A stretch of DNA of 64,000 bases. It comes from Gemmatimonadaceae bacterium (GTDB lineage: Bacteria; Gemmatimonadota; Gemmatimonadetes; Gemmatimonadales; Gemmatimonadaceae). The DNA is taken from positions 1 through 64,000 of the forward strand of contig JACVCD010000006.1 in NCBI GenBank assembly GCA_016742275.1, read 5' to 3'. Within the stretch, counting starts at the first letter, position 1. Each line of letters opens with the position of its first letter. This document shows positions 9,324 to 18,049 of the stretch, piece after piece. The translations under genes were made by a program, and so were the position numbers. A model generated the notes under the pieces. It was not told where the DNA came from, made no database searches, and saw only the letters and a list, made by a program, of their open reading frames with translations.

Positions 9324-10012
9324 CAGGCCTGGATTCCGCCGAGGCTGCGATAGGCGCGCTCGAGCGCGGTGTCGACACGACCATCGATGATGCGCTCACG
9401 TCCTTCAGTGAGGCAGCCACCGCGGCCGACATTGACATCACTGATCCAACGCAGCGCGCGCTGTGAACCGAACTCCTGTTCGATCACGCGGCGGCAGGCA
9501 TTGAAATCTTCCGGATTGACTCGGACCGTGATTTCCTGGTCGATCGGATACTGCACAATCGCGTTGGTCACCAGGTCGGCAACAAAGCTCGGGTCGGCGA
9601 CGATCTCGCGCTGCAGAATGTGCTGCGCCACGATCACCGACAGCGCGGCAATATTCTCTTCGGCGTTCGACAGCCAACGTGCTTCATGCACTGCGATGGA
9701 ATCCGTGGCTTCGCGAACAGCCTGCATGGCTGTTGCGAGCGTGCCATCGAGTGAAGCACGCGCGGCGCGCTCGCCATCGGCACGACCACGCGCATAGGCG
9801 TCGGCCTCGATACGCGTACGCTCGGCCGCCATACGCATGGCGAAGCCGGCTTCCATGGCCTCGAGCGATACGGCGGGTGTGGCGGTGACTTCGGCGGCCG
9901 CTTCCGGGCCGCCGAAGAACACGTCGGTCGCGAACTCGTCGAGCGACCACGGTGATGCGTGTGTAGCGGGCATGCGTGGTGGCTCAGATGATGACATCGT
10001 CGGTTCCTGCAC
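9323..10012 (-). CDS. fliH: Flagellar assembly protein FliH
   Basis: FliH/YscL-type C-terminus (LSVIVAQHILQREIVADPSFVADLVTNAIVQYPIDQEITVRVNPEDFNACRRVI); start may be the internal ATG at 9997. Confidence 0.88.
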   Translation of the reverse strand: MQEPTMSSSEPPRMPATHASPWSLDEFATDVFFGGPEAAAEVTATPAVSLEAMEAGFAMRMAAERTRIEADAYARGRADGERAARASLDGTLATAMQAVREATDSIAVHEARWLSNAEENIAALSVIVAQHILQREIVADPSFVADLVTNAIVQYPIDQEITVRVNPEDFNACRRVIEQEFGSQRALRWISDVNVGRGGCLTEGRERIIDGRVDTALERAYRSLGGIQA

Positions 10013-11036
10013 TCAACACGATCTCGCCTGTTTCCTCGAGCGCGCGGACCTTCGAAACGATGTCCGTCTGCGCGGCTTCGACGTCGCGCATCTTGACCGG
10101 GCCGAGGAACTCCATCTCTTCCTTGAGGCCAGCGACTGCACGCTGCGACATCGTATTCATGATCTTCTGCTTGAGGTCCGGGCTTGCGGCCTTGAGCGCG
10201 AGAGCCAGCTGCTTGACGTCCACTTCGCGCAGCAGGCGCTGCAGCGACTTGTCGTCGAGCGAGGTGAGGTCCTCGAACACGAACATGAGGTTCTTGATCT
10301 GATCGCTGAGGTGCGGATCCTTCTCCGCCACCAGGTCGAGCACTTCCTTCTCGAGCGAGGAGCTGACGAGATTGAGCACCGCGGCCACGGCCGCCGGACC
10401 ACCCACACTCGACATGCCCTGCGAGAAAGCCAGGTCGGCTTCGTTACCGATAGCGCGCTCAACGAGCGAGATCATTTCCGGCGACACCTTCTCCATGCGC
10501 GCAATGCGGAACATCACTTCGCCGCCGAGCTCAGGCTCGAATTCGCGAATGATGGCCGCGACGTGCGATGGATCGAGGTGCGCCATGATGAGTGCAATCG
10601 TCTGCGGGTGTTCACCGCGCAGCGTATTGCCCAGCTGCTGCGGATCGGCGCGACGCAGACGACCGAAACGATCGCTGTCGGCGAGCTGACCCTGAATGCG
10701 CTTGAGGATCTGCTGCGCCTTGGCCGGTCCGAACGCCTTTTCGAGCACGTCCTTGGCGAATTCCACACCACCGGTGCTGATGGAGTCCACGCCGAGCGTG
10801 GTCTCCAACCACTCGGCGAGAATAATTTCCACCGTGGCGGGCGGCACACGATCGAGCTGCGCCATTTCCAGCGCAACGATTTCTGCTTCTTCTGGGTGCA
10901 GGCCTGACGTAAGCTTGGCTGCGTGTTCGGCACCGATCGCCATGCACACGATCGCCACTTTCTGGCGACCGGTGAGACGATCAGGAGCCCAACGATCGGG
11001 CGCGGCGTTCTTCGCGAGGGCGATCATGTTTGCCAA
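9984..11036 (-). CDS. fliG: Flagellar motor switch protein FliG
   Basis: LTGRQKVAIVCMAIGAEHAAKLTSGLHPEEAEIVALEMA; EHPQTIALIMAHLDPSHVAAI; C-terminal charged motor domain. Confidence 0.96.
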   Translation of the reverse strand: MANMIALAKNAAPDRWAPDRLTGRQKVAIVCMAIGAEHAAKLTSGLHPEEAEIVALEMAQLDRVPPATVEIILAEWLETTLGVDSISTGGVEFAKDVLEKAFGPAKAQQILKRIQGQLADSDRFGRLRRADPQQLGNTLRGEHPQTIALIMAHLDPSHVAAIIREFEPELGGEVMFRIARMEKVSPEMISLVERAIGNEADLAFSQGMSSVGGPAAVAAVLNLVSSSLEKEVLDLVAEKDPHLSDQIKNLMFVFEDLTSLDDKSLQRLLREVDVKQLALALKAASPDLKQKIMNTMSQRAVAGLKEEMEFLGPVKMRDVEAAQTDIVSKVRALEETGEIVLSAGTDDVII

Positions 11037-12644
11037 TTACTGACGGAGCCAGTTGCGGGTCACTCGGAGCGCCGCATCAGGACGCTGCTCGACAGTGGCG
11101 ATAGCTTGTTCACGCTCAGGCGTGGTCGGCGGGGGCGGGAGACGGATGGCGCGGCGCTGCTCCTCGAGGAGTGCGGCTTCGTCGATCATCTCTTCCTGTT
11201 CCATCGAATGCGCTCCTGACTGGAGGGCGGCCTGCATCTGCGCGCTTGCCGGGAGTTCGGCATACTGTGTGCCGGCGGCCAGGGCATTTGTCTGCGCGGC
11301 GGCGATCTGCTTGGACTTCTTCGGCCGCAGCACGAACACCATCACCAGCGCCACGATCATCAACGCCACGATGGCGGCGATCGCAACAACCGGCTTGGGG
11401 TTCGACTGAATGCGGCCGATCATATCCTGCGGAACCGGCGTGGTGTCGGCCTTGGCAACAACCGGCTTCGGCATATCGAACGGCGCGCTCACCACGGACA
11501 CCATGTCGCCGCGCGTGCTGTCGACACCGAGTGCCGTACGCACCAACGATTCGATCTGCGCGAGTTCAGCTGGCGTGCGCGGCGTGATGACGGGATCCGG
11601 CACATTGCCCGCGCTGTCCGGCGCAGCAAAGGTCGCCTTGTCAGCCACGAGCACTGCAACCGTCAGCTTCTGCACATTGCCGATCGCGCCGCTGAACGTT
11701 TCCACGCTCTTCGTGTTTTCGTACGTCACCACTGACTGCGTGTAACCCGCACCCTGCTGCGGTGTGCTCGGCGCGACTTCCGACTTCTGTTCATTGAGAA
11801 TGGCCTGACGTTCGGGATCGACTGCCTGCGTGGTGCGCTCGACCTTGTTGAAGTTCATCGAAGCGGAGACCTGCACACGCGCGTTGCCTGTGCCAACCAG
11901 ACTCGAAAGCAGATCGTTCGCCTTCGCTTCCATGTGTCCTTCGACTTCCTTCTGCACCGCGAGCTGACGGCTGGTCAAACCAGCGACTGAACCTTCATCC
12001 TGCATGGTGAGTGCACGGCCACGCTCGTCGACCACGGTCACGTGTTCCGGCGTGAGTCCACCAACCGATGCAGCCACGAGGCTCGCAATGCCCTGAACTG
12101 TTTCAGCAGCCGGCGTGTTGCCATTGGCCATGCTCAACGTCACTGACGCCTTGCTCGGCCGCTCGTTCTGCTTGAACATCTGATCGTCTTCGAGTGCGAG
12201 GTGCACCTGGACGGTCTTCACATTCTGCATCTTGCCGATGGTGCGCTCGAGTTCTCCCTCGAGCGCGCGGCGGTAGTTCACTTTCTGCGTGAAGTCCGTC
12301 ATGCCCCACGACGGCTTATCGAACAGCTCAAGACCAGGACGACCGGCGTTTGGCATTTCGCCCGCAGCGAGATCCACACGCGCGCGCGCCACATCCTTGC
12401 TCTGCACCATGATGGTGGTGCCAGCCTGATCGAGCTCGAAGGTGATGCCCGATTCCTGCAGCTTGTCCGTCATGGCCTTCACACTTTCCACCGGCACATT
12501 GGCGAACAACGGCACCATGACCGGGCGTGTGGCCCACTGCGACACGTAGTACACGCCGGCCGCCACCATGAGACCAATGGCGACGATGGCGGTTTGACGT
12601 GGGCCGCCGAAGCGGCTGGTGATTGATTCGAAGAGGGGATTCAT
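11037..12644 (-). CDS. fliF: Flagellar M-ring protein FliF
   Basis: MTDFTQKVNYRRALEGELERTIGKMQNVKTVQVHLALEDDQMF; two TM segments; YscJ/FliF architecture. Confidence 0.96.
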   Translation of the reverse strand: MNPLFESITSRFGGPRQTAIVAIGLMVAAGVYYVSQWATRPVMVPLFANVPVESVKAMTDKLQESGITFELDQAGTTIMVQSKDVARARVDLAAGEMPNAGRPGLELFDKPSWGMTDFTQKVNYRRALEGELERTIGKMQNVKTVQVHLALEDDQMFKQNERPSKASVTLSMANGNTPAAETVQGIASLVAASVGGLTPEHVTVVDERGRALTMQDEGSVAGLTSRQLAVQKEVEGHMEAKANDLLSSLVGTGNARVQVSASMNFNKVERTTQAVDPERQAILNEQKSEVAPSTPQQGAGYTQSVVTYENTKSVETFSGAIGNVQKLTVAVLVADKATFAAPDSAGNVPDPVITPRTPAELAQIESLVRTALGVDSTRGDMVSVVSAPFDMPKPVVAKADTTPVPQDMIGRIQSNPKPVVAIAAIVALMIVALVMVFVLRPKKSKQIAAAQTNALAAGTQYAELPASAQMQAALQSGAHSMEQEEMIDEAALLEEQRRAIRLPPPPTTPEREQAIATVEQRPDAALRVTRNWLRQ

Positions 12645-12663
12645 CGGGAGTGTGCTGGCCAGC

Positions 12664-12978
12664 TCAGGACTGCATGCTGATCACGGAGCGATACGCTTCA
12701 ACCATCTTGTTGCGCAGCTCGATCATCATGTCGAGTGCGATGCCGGCTTCTTCGCTGGCTGCCATGACCTGATGCAATTCGACGTTTTCGCCATTGGCGA
12801 AACGCTGGACGAGATCACCCGCATAGTCGCGGGTATCGGAGACTTCGTTGATGGCGCGCGTCAGTGTCTTGCCGAACGAGTTGTCGCTCGTGCCGGTGAC
12901 CGGCACCTGCACGCTCTGTCCGCGGTCCTGTCCGAATTCGGGGAGGCTGCGGGTAAGAAGATCGAGACGGGTTTGCAT
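12664..12978 (-). CDS. fliE: Flagellar hook-basal body complex protein FliE
   Basis: MQTRLDLLTRSLPEF...ENVELHQVMAASEEAGIALDMMIELRNKMVEAYRSVISMQS; the supplied 223-aa ORF is over-extended, start assigned to ATG at 12978. Confidence 0.9.
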   Translation of the reverse strand: MQTRLDLLTRSLPEFGQDRGQSVQVPVTGTSDNSFGKTLTRAINEVSDTRDYAGDLVQRFANGENVELHQVMAASEEAGIALDMMIELRNKMVEAYRSVISMQS

Positions 12979-13024
12979 GGTCTGGGCGAGTGAGCGAGAA
13001 GTCGACGAAGAATTCAGTTGCGAA

Positions 13025-13417
13025 TCAGGCGCGTACGTCCAGACGGACACCGCGTGCCGCGGGCGGCGTCGGCGGCGTGGTCGTCGCAGCCTTGTAACGT
13101 CCGTAGGTGAGCGGGCCCATGTTCGCGGTCTTGGCGAAGAAGTTCCGCTCTTCGGTCGTGAGCATGCTCCAGAACGCCGGATCGGTGCCAGCCGGTGCTT
13201 CGGAGGGAACCGGTGACTGCGTAGCCTGCTGACCAGCGATCGGCGCCTGCGGCTTGAGTGCATTCGCGTTTGCATTCGTCCGCGCCAATCCCTGCTGGTT
13301 GGCAAGCGACGCGCGATCCAGACCGGCCTGTCCATTCGACGAAGCGCGCGTGCTATCGCTGCGCGTGGCGCCGGTATTGGGAAGCAGAGGCGAGTTGTTG
13401 ATGCCGTTGATGCTCAT
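13025..13417 (-). CDS. Hypothetical protein between fliE and flgC
   Basis: MSINGINNSPLLPNTG...TDPAFWSMLTTEERNFFAKTANMGPLTYGRYKAA; Ser/Ala/Gln-rich N-terminus and compact C-terminal motif; longer start at 13540 possible. Confidence 0.6.
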   Translation of the reverse strand: MSINGINNSPLLPNTGATRSDSTRASSNGQAGLDRASLANQQGLARTNANANALKPQAPIAGQQATQSPVPSEAPAGTDPAFWSMLTTEERNFFAKTANMGPLTYGRYKAATTTPPTPPAARGVRLDVRA

Positions 13418-13575
13418 GGGACCGTTGATGACGAAAGCGAGTGCGAAGACGAAAGCGAGAACAGCGTGGCGAAGAAGAGGCGCGGCGGGTCGGGGGCCGT
13501 TGTGCTGTCGGAGAGGAGGAGGAGGAGGAAGTGACCCCACACCGATCCCCGAACCCGCCGCGATAATCGTTTACA

Positions 13576-14184
13576 TCAGATGTCGAGTGCGGCGCGGAGC
13601 ATCGACTTGGCAGTCTGAAAAACCGCCGCGTTGGCTTCGTAGATGCGCTTGGCATCCATGAGCTTCACGAGCTCCTGCGTGGTATCGATGTCGGGGTAGC
13701 GCACGTAGCCGTTGGCGTCGGCATCCGGATGACCGGGCTCATACACGAGGCGACCTTCGCCCTGGTCTTCGGCCACACCAGCCACACGCACACCGTATTC
13801 ACCGCCCATCACACCATCAGGACCACCCGTTGTGGGCAGCACCGGTACTTCAATCGTGCGCGGCGCATCACCGCCGCTGATTGCTGTGCCAGTGCCCGAC
13901 ACGAGACCCGCGCCAGTCGAGGCAGCAGGATCGGGAAGGCCGAGGTTGAACGTGGCGTTGTTGGCATTGGCCGCTTCGAGCACGACTTCGCGGCGCTTGT
14001 AGGGCTGACCGTCGGCACCACGGGTGACGTCGGCGTTGGCAATGTTCTGCGCGATCGTTTCCATGCGCTGGCGCTGAGCGGAGAGTCCGCTGGCGGCGAT
14101 GCCCATGGAGCGGAACATCGGGCGCATGACCTGCTGGTTCGGCACCGGCAGAAGGCCCGGCGACTTGATCGGTCCGATCGGCAT
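13576..14184 (-). CDS. flgC: Flagellar basal-body rod protein FlgC
   Basis: MRPMFRSMGIAASGLSAQRQRMETIAQNIANADVTRGADGQPYKRREVV; VRYPDIDTTQELVKLMDAKRIYEANAAVFQTAKSM. Confidence 0.95.
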   Translation of the reverse strand: MPIGPIKSPGLLPVPNQQVMRPMFRSMGIAASGLSAQRQRMETIAQNIANADVTRGADGQPYKRREVVLEAANANNATFNLGLPDPAASTGAGLVSGTGTAISGGDAPRTIEVPVLPTTGGPDGVMGGEYGVRVAGVAEDQGEGRLVYEPGHPDADANGYVRYPDIDTTQELVKLMDAKRIYEANAAVFQTAKSMLRAALDI

Positions 14185-14489
14185 CAGCCGCCGCCTCCGC
14201 CACCCTTGATGGCAGTGCGCAGGCTGGCATAGGTCTTTTCGAGCAGGCGCGACGTCGCCAGGTACCGCAGCTGTTCGTCGGCCAGCGCGACCATCTCGTC
14301 TTCCACATTCACCGGGTTGGCAGCTGTACCGCCATTGCCGGTCCGGGCTTCAAGAGCAAAGCCATCACCGTTCTGGAGCGTCGCCTTGGAGACGCGATCC
14401 GCGATTCCACGCGAGCGATCAGCGCTCTGATCGAGCGCTGACTTCAGCGACGTCGCGCGGGTGGTGCGATCGATGAGTCCGAAGAGCAT
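14184..14489 (-). CDS. flgB: Flagellar basal-body rod protein FlgB
   Basis: MLFGLIDRTTRATSLKSALDQSADRSRGIADRVSKATLQNGDGF; TGATG overlap with flgC. Confidence 0.87.
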   Translation of the reverse strand: MLFGLIDRTTRATSLKSALDQSADRSRGIADRVSKATLQNGDGFALEARTGNGGTAANPVNVEDEMVALADEQLRYLATSRLLEKTYASLRTAIKGGGGGG

Positions 14490-14534
14490 GGAACAGGTCC
14501 GGGTGAAAGAGCGAGGGAATCCGGAGCTGTAAAA

Positions 14535-14550
14535 AGCAAACTGCGGGCCA
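14535..14550 (-). promoter_or_regulatory. Sigma-54-like promoter upstream of flgB (minus strand TGGCCC-N5-TTGCT)
   Basis: Plus strand AGCAA-actgc-GGGCCA; one mismatch to TGGCAC-N5-TTGCW with exact GG/GC spacing; about 46 nt from the flgB start; a sigma-54 activator gene is adjacent. Confidence 0.65.
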
Positions 14551-14667
14551 GAGAACTACAGTTCTCAGTTTTGAGTTGTCAGTGTCGAGTTAAAGTGTTG
14601 ATACAAAACATTTTGTGCTTTGTCTGCGTCGCCCGGCGAGTGGGCGCTGCGAGGCCCAGGGGCACGA

Positions 14668-14704
14668 CAAAAACCGGCCGGCAGGAAATTCCTGCCGGTC
14701 GGTT
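14668..14704 (-). terminator. Intrinsic terminator of the sigma-54 activator gene
   Basis: Minus strand AACCGACCGGCAGG-AATTT-CCTGCCGGCCGGTTTTTGTC: near-perfect stem plus T-tract. Confidence 0.8.
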
Positions 14705-14795
14705 GGTGATCCAAGTTGCCGTGTGATGGGGTCGCCGAGCGTTCGTGGACGGCGGCGACCGGGTATTCAGGGGGCCAGAATTTCAGCCCCGACGA

Positions 14796-16289
14796 CTACT
14801 CGTCGTCGCTGTCCTTGCCCGGGCCATTCAGCTTGTTGCGCAAGGTGCGCACGCTGATACCCAGCAGTTCCGCAGCCTTCGTGCGGTTATTATCGGCAGC
14901 TGCCAGCGCATGCTGAATAAGAACCCGCTCAGCGTCTGCAACATTGAGCGAAGCCAGGGCAATATTGCCCGAGGCCGGGGTCGTGGTCGCCACCCCACCG
15001 GCGGCGGCCAGTGCTCCGGGCGCGGCGGCGGCTCCACTCACCGCCAGCACCGGCACCGAACCCTGACCCGGTGTCGCCAGCGCCCGCGGACGCATGTTGG
15101 CCGAACCGAGCGAATGGGCCAGGCCAAACCGCGTGCCCTCGAGGCAGTGCGGCTGGATGATCGGGTCCGGCGTCAGAATCACCGCCCGCTCGATCACATG
15201 CTGCAGCTCGCGCACATTACCGGGCCACGGGAAACCCTGAAGCGCCGACAGGGCGTCCGGCGACAGCCCCTCGATCTTCTTGCCCATCTCCGCCGCCACC
15301 CGCATGGCAAACCGCAGTGCCAGCACCGGAATGTCTTCCGGCCGCTCGCGGAGGGGCGGAATCAGGACTGGGATGGTGGACAGTCTATAGTAGAGGTCCT
15401 GCCGGAACGTCCCGTGATCGGCTTCCATGGCCAGGTCACGGTTGGTTGTGGCGATGATACGGACATCTACCTTGATTGGTGTAGTTCCACCAACCCGCTC
15501 AAATTCCTGTTCCTGTAGCACGCGGAGCAGCTTGGCCTGGAGGTCGAGCCGCATTTCCGAGATTTCGTCGAGCAGGAGCGTTCCACGGTTGGCCCTCTCA
15601 AAAGCGCCTTCCACACGCTTTATTGCACCGGTGAACGCGCCCTTTTCATGGCCAAACAGGGCGGATTCCACCAGGCCTTCCGGTAGTGCCGCGCAATTCA
15701 GCTTGATGAAGGGCTTATCGCGTCGCTCGGATTGGTCGTGAATGGCCCGGGCGAACAACTCCTTACCGGTTCCGGATTCACCCTGCAGCAGCACCGTTGC
15801 CCGGGTGGGGGCGGCCATGGACACCGTCTGCAGAATACGGCGAACCGCTGGCGAATCTCCAAGAATCTGCCGCTCATTCCGGAACTGCATAACCTCCTTG
15901 CGGAGGGTCTCGTTCTCGCGGCGCAGGCGGACGAATTCGAGCGCCTGGTCGACCGCCAGTTCGAGCTGCTGCGGACGGACCGGCTTGGTGATGTAGTCAA
16001 TCGCACCAGCCTTGATCGATGCCACCGCATGCTCGATGCTCGCGTGTCCCGTGAGCATGATGAGCGGGATGTCATATCCCTCCCGGGTCAGGAGCTGGAT
16101 GAACTCCAGTCCCGTCAGCCCCGGCATTCTATAGTCGGAGATGATCAGATCGATCCCGTCGCGCTCCAGCACCTGCAGCGCCTCAGGGACGCTGCGCGCT
16201 CCGACCGGGGTGTGCCCGGCCTGCGCCAACGTGTCCTCGAGGATGAGGCCTACCGCTGGTTCGTCGTCGACGTACAGGATCGTGGCCAT
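14796..16289 (-). CDS. Sigma-54-dependent response regulator (NtrC/FlrC family)
   Basis: Receiver (LYVDDEPAV, ISDYRMPGLTG, TKPVRP), AAA+ with GESGTGKELFARAIH and GAFTGA, C-terminal Fis-type HTH NRTKAAELLGISVRTLRNKL. Confidence 0.96.
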   Translation of the reverse strand: MATILYVDDEPAVGLILEDTLAQAGHTPVGARSVPEALQVLERDGIDLIISDYRMPGLTGLEFIQLLTREGYDIPLIMLTGHASIEHAVASIKAGAIDYITKPVRPQQLELAVDQALEFVRLRRENETLRKEVMQFRNERQILGDSPAVRRILQTVSMAAPTRATVLLQGESGTGKELFARAIHDQSERRDKPFIKLNCAALPEGLVESALFGHEKGAFTGAIKRVEGAFERANRGTLLLDEISEMRLDLQAKLLRVLQEQEFERVGGTTPIKVDVRIIATTNRDLAMEADHGTFRQDLYYRLSTIPVLIPPLRERPEDIPVLALRFAMRVAAEMGKKIEGLSPDALSALQGFPWPGNVRELQHVIERAVILTPDPIIQPHCLEGTRFGLAHSLGSANMRPRALATPGQGSVPVLAVSGAAAAPGALAAAGGVATTTPASGNIALASLNVADAERVLIQHALAAADNNRTKAAELLGISVRTLRNKLNGPGKDSDDE

Positions 16290-16510
16290 TGGGTGCCAAA
16301 AAGGGACGTTTTTGCCGAGCGGCTGGCCAACTGGCTTCCACCACGCGGCATCGCGTGAGGGTAATGCCCGGGTGGTGACGTTTGCTCCAGCCGTGCGTCA
16401 CTGTCTCGGGAGTGTCAGCATCGCACCCGGCAAAAATAGCCGCATCACCCGAAAAACGCTAAAGGTCGCCGGAAAAGCGCCCAGTGTTCTTTCAATAGGG
16501 ACGAGGCTGC

Positions 16511-16537
16511 TAAAGGGAGCCCTGAGCGATCCGATAC
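16511..16537 (+). promoter_or_regulatory. Sigma-28-like promoter upstream of flgL (TAAAGGGA-N11-TCCGATAC)
   Basis: Match to TAAAGTTT-N11-GCCGATAA-type consensus; about 70 nt upstream of the flgL ATG. Confidence 0.6.
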
Positions 16538-16608
16538 TCGAATGTAGCGAATCGGTGCACGCGGAAGCCTCGACGGGGGCGGCTGCTCACTGATCCACCC
16601 GAGGTCGT

Positions 16609-17517
16609 ATGCGCGTTTCCAACAACATCATTACCCGCACCAGTCAGCTTCGCCTGCAGCAAGGTCTGCAGGGGATTAATCGGGTGCGTGATGACATTGC
16701 CACCGGCATCCGCATTCGCCGGATGTCCGACGACGCCACCGCTGGTGGCGAGGTTGTGCGCATCGGCAGTTCCATGCGCGCGCTTACACAGTTCCGACGC
16801 AACGCGCAGTCCGGTATTGCACGTGCCACGGCAGAAGAAGCGGTGCTCGACCAGTACAGCAACGTGCTGACTCGTGCATCCGAGTTGAGTATCACCGCTG
16901 CCAACGGCACCTCAGACAATCAGGCTCGCCAGATCGTGAAGGCCGAAGTCGACCAGATGCTGAGTCTGGCTGTGCGGCTTGGCAATACGCGTTTTGGCGA
17001 CGAGTATCTGTTCGGCGGCAATCGCGGGATGGAGAAGCCGTTTACCGAGCCGCCTCCAGCCACGGGATCGTTCTCGGCTCTGCAGCTTTCCGGCAGCCCT
17101 GTCGATCCGACCGGCAACATTACGCTCGAAATCGGCGACAACAAGTTTGTCACCCCGACGCATAACGGTAAGGAAGTTTTTCTCGATACCGACGGTCTGG
17201 ACGCGCTCCGCGAATTGTCCGACGCGTTGGGGGCCAATGATCTTGCGCGCATTGCCGCTGCCACGACGCGACTGAACAGTGCGGTCTCGGATGTTCAGTC
17301 ACTGGTGGGTACACAGGGCGCTCGCATCAACGAAATGGAAGATGCGCTGGTCAACATCGAAGCCACGGAGTTCAATCTCAAGGCGTTCCGATCCGACCTG
17401 CGCGATACCGAAGTCGACAAGGCGATGGTTGAACTGGTCGGCAAGCAGACGTTATATCAGGCTGCCATGAGCGCCACGTCGCGTATTCTCGGGTTGAGCC
17501 TTTCCAACTACCTGTAA
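16609..17517 (+). CDS. flgL: Flagellar hook-associated protein FlgL (HAP3)
   Basis: MRVSNNIITRTSQLRLQQGLQGINRVRDDIATGIRIRRMSDDATAGGEV; flagellin-like C-terminus. Confidence 0.93.
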   Translation: MRVSNNIITRTSQLRLQQGLQGINRVRDDIATGIRIRRMSDDATAGGEVVRIGSSMRALTQFRRNAQSGIARATAEEAVLDQYSNVLTRASELSITAANGTSDNQARQIVKAEVDQMLSLAVRLGNTRFGDEYLFGGNRGMEKPFTEPPPATGSFSALQLSGSPVDPTGNITLEIGDNKFVTPTHNGKEVFLDTDGLDALRELSDALGANDLARIAAATTRLNSAVSDVQSLVGTQGARINEMEDALVNIEATEFNLKAFRSDLRDTEVDKAMVELVGKQTLYQAAMSATSRILGLSLSNYL

Positions 17518-17519
17518 GC

Positions 17520-18014
17520 ATGGAATCCGCAGTTATGGACGCACCGTCGGAAATGGTTGCCATTGCGCATCCGTTTGGCACCATCGAAGTCGCTCGCGAA
17601 GCGCTGATGACCTTTCCCGCGGGCGGACCGTTCGGTTTCGAAAGCACCACGTCATTTGCGCTGCTGCCTGCCGCACGTCAGGGGCTGTGGTGGTTCATGT
17701 CGCCGACTGATCCGCCAACCACCTTCGTGCTCGCTGACCCCTTTGTGAGTTTTCCCGAGTACGAACTCGATCTGGGTGATCTCGAGAAGATGCAGTTGCA
17801 GGTGGAGAAGCCTGAAGACGTGCTGGCGCTGGTGATGCTCACGATCCCCGAAGGGGGCACGTCGGTCACCGCCAACTTGCGCGCGCCGATCGTGTTCAAT
17901 CTGACCAAGCGACTTGCCGCGCAGATCGTCAGTCGCGATGAGTCCCATGGCTTGGCCGTGCCGGTCAATCTCGCCGCCTATCCGATCAACGAGCACGGCG
18001 TACAGATGACCTAG
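17520..18014 (+). CDS. fliW: Flagellar assembly factor FliW
   Basis: FGTIEVAREALMTFPAGGPFGFESTTSFALL...FVLADPFVSFPEYELDL...NLRAPIVFNLTKRLAAQIV. Confidence 0.93.
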   Translation: MESAVMDAPSEMVAIAHPFGTIEVAREALMTFPAGGPFGFESTTSFALLPAARQGLWWFMSPTDPPTTFVLADPFVSFPEYELDLGDLEKMQLQVEKPEDVLALVMLTIPEGGTSVTANLRAPIVFNLTKRLAAQIVSRDESHGLAVPVNLAAYPINEHGVQMT

Positions 18015-18049
18015 GGAAGGGTCCCGGATGTAGATTTGCGCGACCCCGC

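Noticed and set aside
8064-10907. Plus-strand ORFs of 358 and 356 aa antisense to fliI and fliG
   Set aside because: Shadow ORFs; opposite strand encodes clear FliI and FliG
12664-13335. Extended 223-aa version of FliE
   Set aside because: N-terminal 119 aa are the out-of-frame shadow of the neighbouring hypothetical gene; FliE homology begins at MQTRLDLL
13500-13535. (GGA)n tract considered as a phase-variation switch
   Set aside because: Short (about six units), upstream of the assigned start, and trinucleotide so it would not shift frame; kept only as a note
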